Source: Pseudomonas trivialis
GTDB taxonomy: Bacteria > Pseudomonadota > Gammaproteobacteria > Pseudomonadales > Pseudomonadaceae
Length of the DNA: 64,000 bases
Direction of reading: 5' to 3'
NCBI RefSeq assembly: GCF_001439805.1
Contig: NZ_JYLK01000015.1
Coordinates: forward strand, 62,001 to 126,000
Position 1 is the first letter of the stretch, and each line of letters opens with the position of its first letter. Shown piece after piece: positions 62,080 through 64,000 of this stretch. A program made the position numbers and the translations under genes. Below the pieces are notes generated by a model. It had not been told where the DNA came from. It worked only from the letters and a program-made list of their open reading frames with translations, and did not search any database.

Positions 62080-63510
62080 TTGCTAGCAAAACACGGGGCC
62101 GCTTATCTGGTTGTAAAGTTGATACCAGCAATATTGTCTCTTTCGGCGTTGGTGATTTTTACGCGTATTTTGACGCCTGCTGAGTACGGAGTTTATTCGC
62201 TCACCATCTTGGTTGCTGGTGTCGGCAATGCGGTATTACTACAATGGTTAAGCTTGGGCGTCGGCAGGTATCTTCCTGCCGCAGCTGACAAAGACGATGA
62301 AAATCGCCTGCTAACGACCGCAAAATCGATTTCATTTACTATTTTTGTTGTTGTTATTGTTTTTTCACTTGGTTGCGCAGCCATAGGTGGGTTTTCAACA
62401 TTTTCAATAATATTCTGGATCGTCGGTTTTTTATTTGCGGCTCAAGGTTGGCATGAACTTAACTTAAAAATTTTAAATACATCGTTAAAGCCTTTTGATT
62501 ATGGGAAGGTGCTCATTGTAAAAAGTGCCGTTGGCTTTTTTTTATCTGTGCTTGCAGCTTACTTGGGGTTTGGTGCCGCAGGTATATTGGTCTCGATTAT
62601 AGTGGGTTCAATGTTGGCTTGCATAATCAGTAGACAGATATGGAAAGGCTTACCTTGGTTTTCTATTAATAGGGATTACTTGGGTAAATTATTCGCTTAC
62701 GGCGCTCCATTAACGATTACTTATCTCCTGATATTTATCATTGATGCATCTGATAGGTTTTTTATCGAGCGCATGGTGGGTGTTGAGGCTGTTGGCGTAT
62801 ATTCAGCATCGTATGAGCTGAGTCAGTATTCAATCGGCATGCTGACATCCGTCGTCCACTTGGCTGCCCTGCCATTGGTGATAAATGCATTGGCTAAAGA
62901 AGGCTTGCTGGCGGCGGGTTTAAAACTACGACAGACTTTTTCATTAGTTTTTGCGGTTGCTGTACCATTGTCGGCAGGGATGGCGTTGACCGCCCCTGAT
63001 ATAGCATATTCTATACTCGGAGATAAGTTTAGAGAGGGCGCTACTGTAATCATACCTTGGATCGCGTTGGCTATGTTTTTAAGTACAATGAAATCATATT
63101 ACTTCGATTATGCATTTCAGTTGTCAGGATCTACTCGAATACAGATGGGTATTGTGTTCGTAAGTGCGATCGTGAATGTTGTCTTCAACTACTTCTTAAT
63201 TGCTGCGTATGGTGCTACAGGCGCAGCGATTTCGACGGTGATCGCTTTTCTTGTTTCCTTGATACTAAGCTGGATTCTAGGGTTGCATGTATTTGCCATG
63301 CCGCGCCTCCCCTATAAAAATGCGGCGCAAGTCATACTTGCTGTGGTCGTTATGGCTGTAATTGTAAGTAGCATTAATCTTGAGCTTTCTTTATTTTCCT
63401 TTTTCTTAAAGGTCATTTTGGGTGGTGCGGCCTATATAGCTGTGTTGCTAGTGTTTAACGCGCGATATTTGATTGCCAATGTTCCAGTATTTTTAAAAAA
63501 TAATCACTGA
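62080..63510 (+). CDS. Wzx-type polysaccharide flippase
   Basis: A 476-residue MOP-superfamily protein with about 12-14 hydrophobic helices. It starts LAKHGAAYLVVKLIPAILSLSALVIFTRILTPAEYGVYSL, the typical Wzx entrance (F-TRILTP-EYG-Y). The start is TTG with AGGGGA about eight bases upstream. It would flip lipid-linked O-units across the inner membrane. The DNA is AT-rich compared with the core, as usual for Wzx genes. Confidence 0.85.
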   Translation: MLAKHGAAYLVVKLIPAILSLSALVIFTRILTPAEYGVYSLTILVAGVGNAVLLQWLSLGVGRYLPAAADKDDENRLLTTAKSISFTIFVVVIVFSLGCAAIGGFSTFSIIFWIVGFLFAAQGWHELNLKILNTSLKPFDYGKVLIVKSAVGFFLSVLAAYLGFGAAGILVSIIVGSMLACIISRQIWKGLPWFSINRDYLGKLFAYGAPLTITYLLIFIIDASDRFFIERMVGVEAVGVYSASYELSQYSIGMLTSVVHLAALPLVINALAKEGLLAAGLKLRQTFSLVFAVAVPLSAGMALTAPDIAYSILGDKFREGATVIIPWIALAMFLSTMKSYYFDYAFQLSGSTRIQMGIVFVSAIVNVVFNYFLIAAYGATGAAISTVIAFLVSLILSWILGLHVFAMPRLPYKNAAQVILAVVVMAVIVSSINLELSLFSFFLKVILGGAAYIAVLLVFNARYLIANVPVFLKNNH

Positions 63511-63525
63511 GTGTTAGGGGGGATT

Positions 63526-64000
63526 TTGCCATATTTTACAGTGTTTACGCCGACATATAATAGAGCGTATATTTTGAGTCATGTGTATGAGTCGCTTAAG
63601 GCTCAAACCTTTCAAGATTTCGAGTGGCTTATTATAGACGATGGTTCCACCGATGGAACGCGATTACTTGTCGAAGAATGGATGCAAGAGGAAAAGTTAA
63701 ATATTCGTTACATTTATCAAAATAACAAAGGTAAGCACGCGGCGCATAATAATGCGGTCGAGAATGCAAAAGGCTATTTGTTTTTGGTTTTTGATTCTGA
63801 TGATAGGTGCGTTAGCACAGCTCTGGAACGATTGAAGTTTCATTGGGAAGATATTAGCCCATTGCATAGAGAGCAGTTCTCAACGCTTTCAGTTTTATGC
63901 ATGGACGATAATTATAATGTTTTAGGTCACGAGTATCCAAATTATATATGTGATGTTGCTGATCCTGACCAGCAGCGGCAATACCGTTCCACTGGAGATA
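63526..64000 (+). CDS. family 2 glycosyltransferase (partial, runs off the window)
   Basis: The first 158 codons are visible: PYFTVFTPTYNRAYILSHVYESLKAQTFQDFEWLIIDDGSTDGT, the nucleotide-sugar-binding start of a GT-A fold, then FLVFDSDDRC, the metal-binding DxD region. The likely start is a TTG behind AGGGGGG, 15 bases after the flippase stop; no ATG is in frame nearby. It should add a sugar to the repeat unit; donor and acceptor are unknown. Confidence 0.85.
   Translation, partial: MPYFTVFTPTYNRAYILSHVYESLKAQTFQDFEWLIIDDGSTDGTRLLVEEWMQEEKLNIRYIYQNNKGKHAAHNNAVENAKGYLFLVFDSDDRCVSTALERLKFHWEDISPLHREQFSTLSVLCMDDNYNVLGHEYPNYICDVADPDQQRQYRSTGD

Overview
The window is chromosomal DNA of a Pseudomonas, most likely of the P. 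fluorescens group. The evidence is the tyrA-aroA fusion, the serC-pheA-hisC-tyrA/aroA-cmk-rpsA-ihfB superoperon, gene orders shared with P. aeruginosa (chalcone-isomerase-like gene/sthA/glpQ-like/PilZ/lolCDE; cupredoxin/queF/DUF4404/HAD/mlaA/PilZ/rssB-rssC/tal/dusA; yciK-mupP-ubiG-mtaD|mtnA), and many short GC-rich palindromes of the type 'GTGGGAGGGGGCTTGCTCCC' that litter P. fluorescens intergenic spaces. Coding density is high and third positions are GC-rich until about 57.4 kb, where composition becomes clearly more AT-rich.

Layout. 0-8.6 kb: end of a gap gene, a chalcone-isomerase-like protein, soluble transhydrogenase SthA, a glycerophosphodiesterase, a PilZ protein, the LolCDE lipoprotein-export ABC transporter, a cupredoxin and QueF. 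8.6-15.2 kb: DUF4404, a degenerate phosphonatase-like HAD protein, MlaA, a PilZ protein, the RssB-type phosphatase response regulator with its STAS partner, transaldolase and DusA. 15.4-31.9 kb: mixed metabolic and accessory genes: a methyltransferase, small lipoproteins, MFS and DMT exporters with LysR regulators, malate:quinone oxidoreductase, a VapBC-type toxin-antitoxin pair with an operator-like palindrome, PpnN, an LpxO-like hydroxylase, FabV, and a purine transport module (PunR, PunC, an NCS2 permease).

32-40 kb: a complete plant-signal-type LuxR-solo locus. Two proline-iminopeptidase-like hydrolases flank a LuxR protein, and a dipeptide/oligopeptide ABC transporter (two permeases, two ATPases, one binding protein) follows in one tight operon. 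Each peptidase gene has a lux-box-like dyad upstream (CTA-N10-TAG core). This matches the PipR/PsoR class of plant-responsive systems.

40-57.4 kb: core housekeeping: YciK, MupP, UbiG, methylthioadenosine deaminase, an MtnA homologue whose catalytic residues are substituted, GyrA, and the aromatic amino acid superoperon running into cmk, rpsA (with a three-hairpin leader), ihfB and lapA. 57.4-64 kb: start of an O-antigen/surface polysaccharide locus with Wzz, a UDP-HexNAc 6-dehydrogenase, a UDP-GlcNAc C4 epimerase, a Wzx flippase and a truncated family-2 glycosyltransferase. The first two sugar enzymes together suggest synthesis of UDP-GalNAcA-type precursors.

I saw no tRNA, rRNA, CRISPR array or insertion sequence. 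The items most worth checking are the MtnA homologue without its catalytic cysteine, the LuxR-solo/peptidase/peptide-transporter locus with paired lux boxes, the HAD protein lacking its nucleophile, and the perfect palindromes in front of the NCS2 permease.
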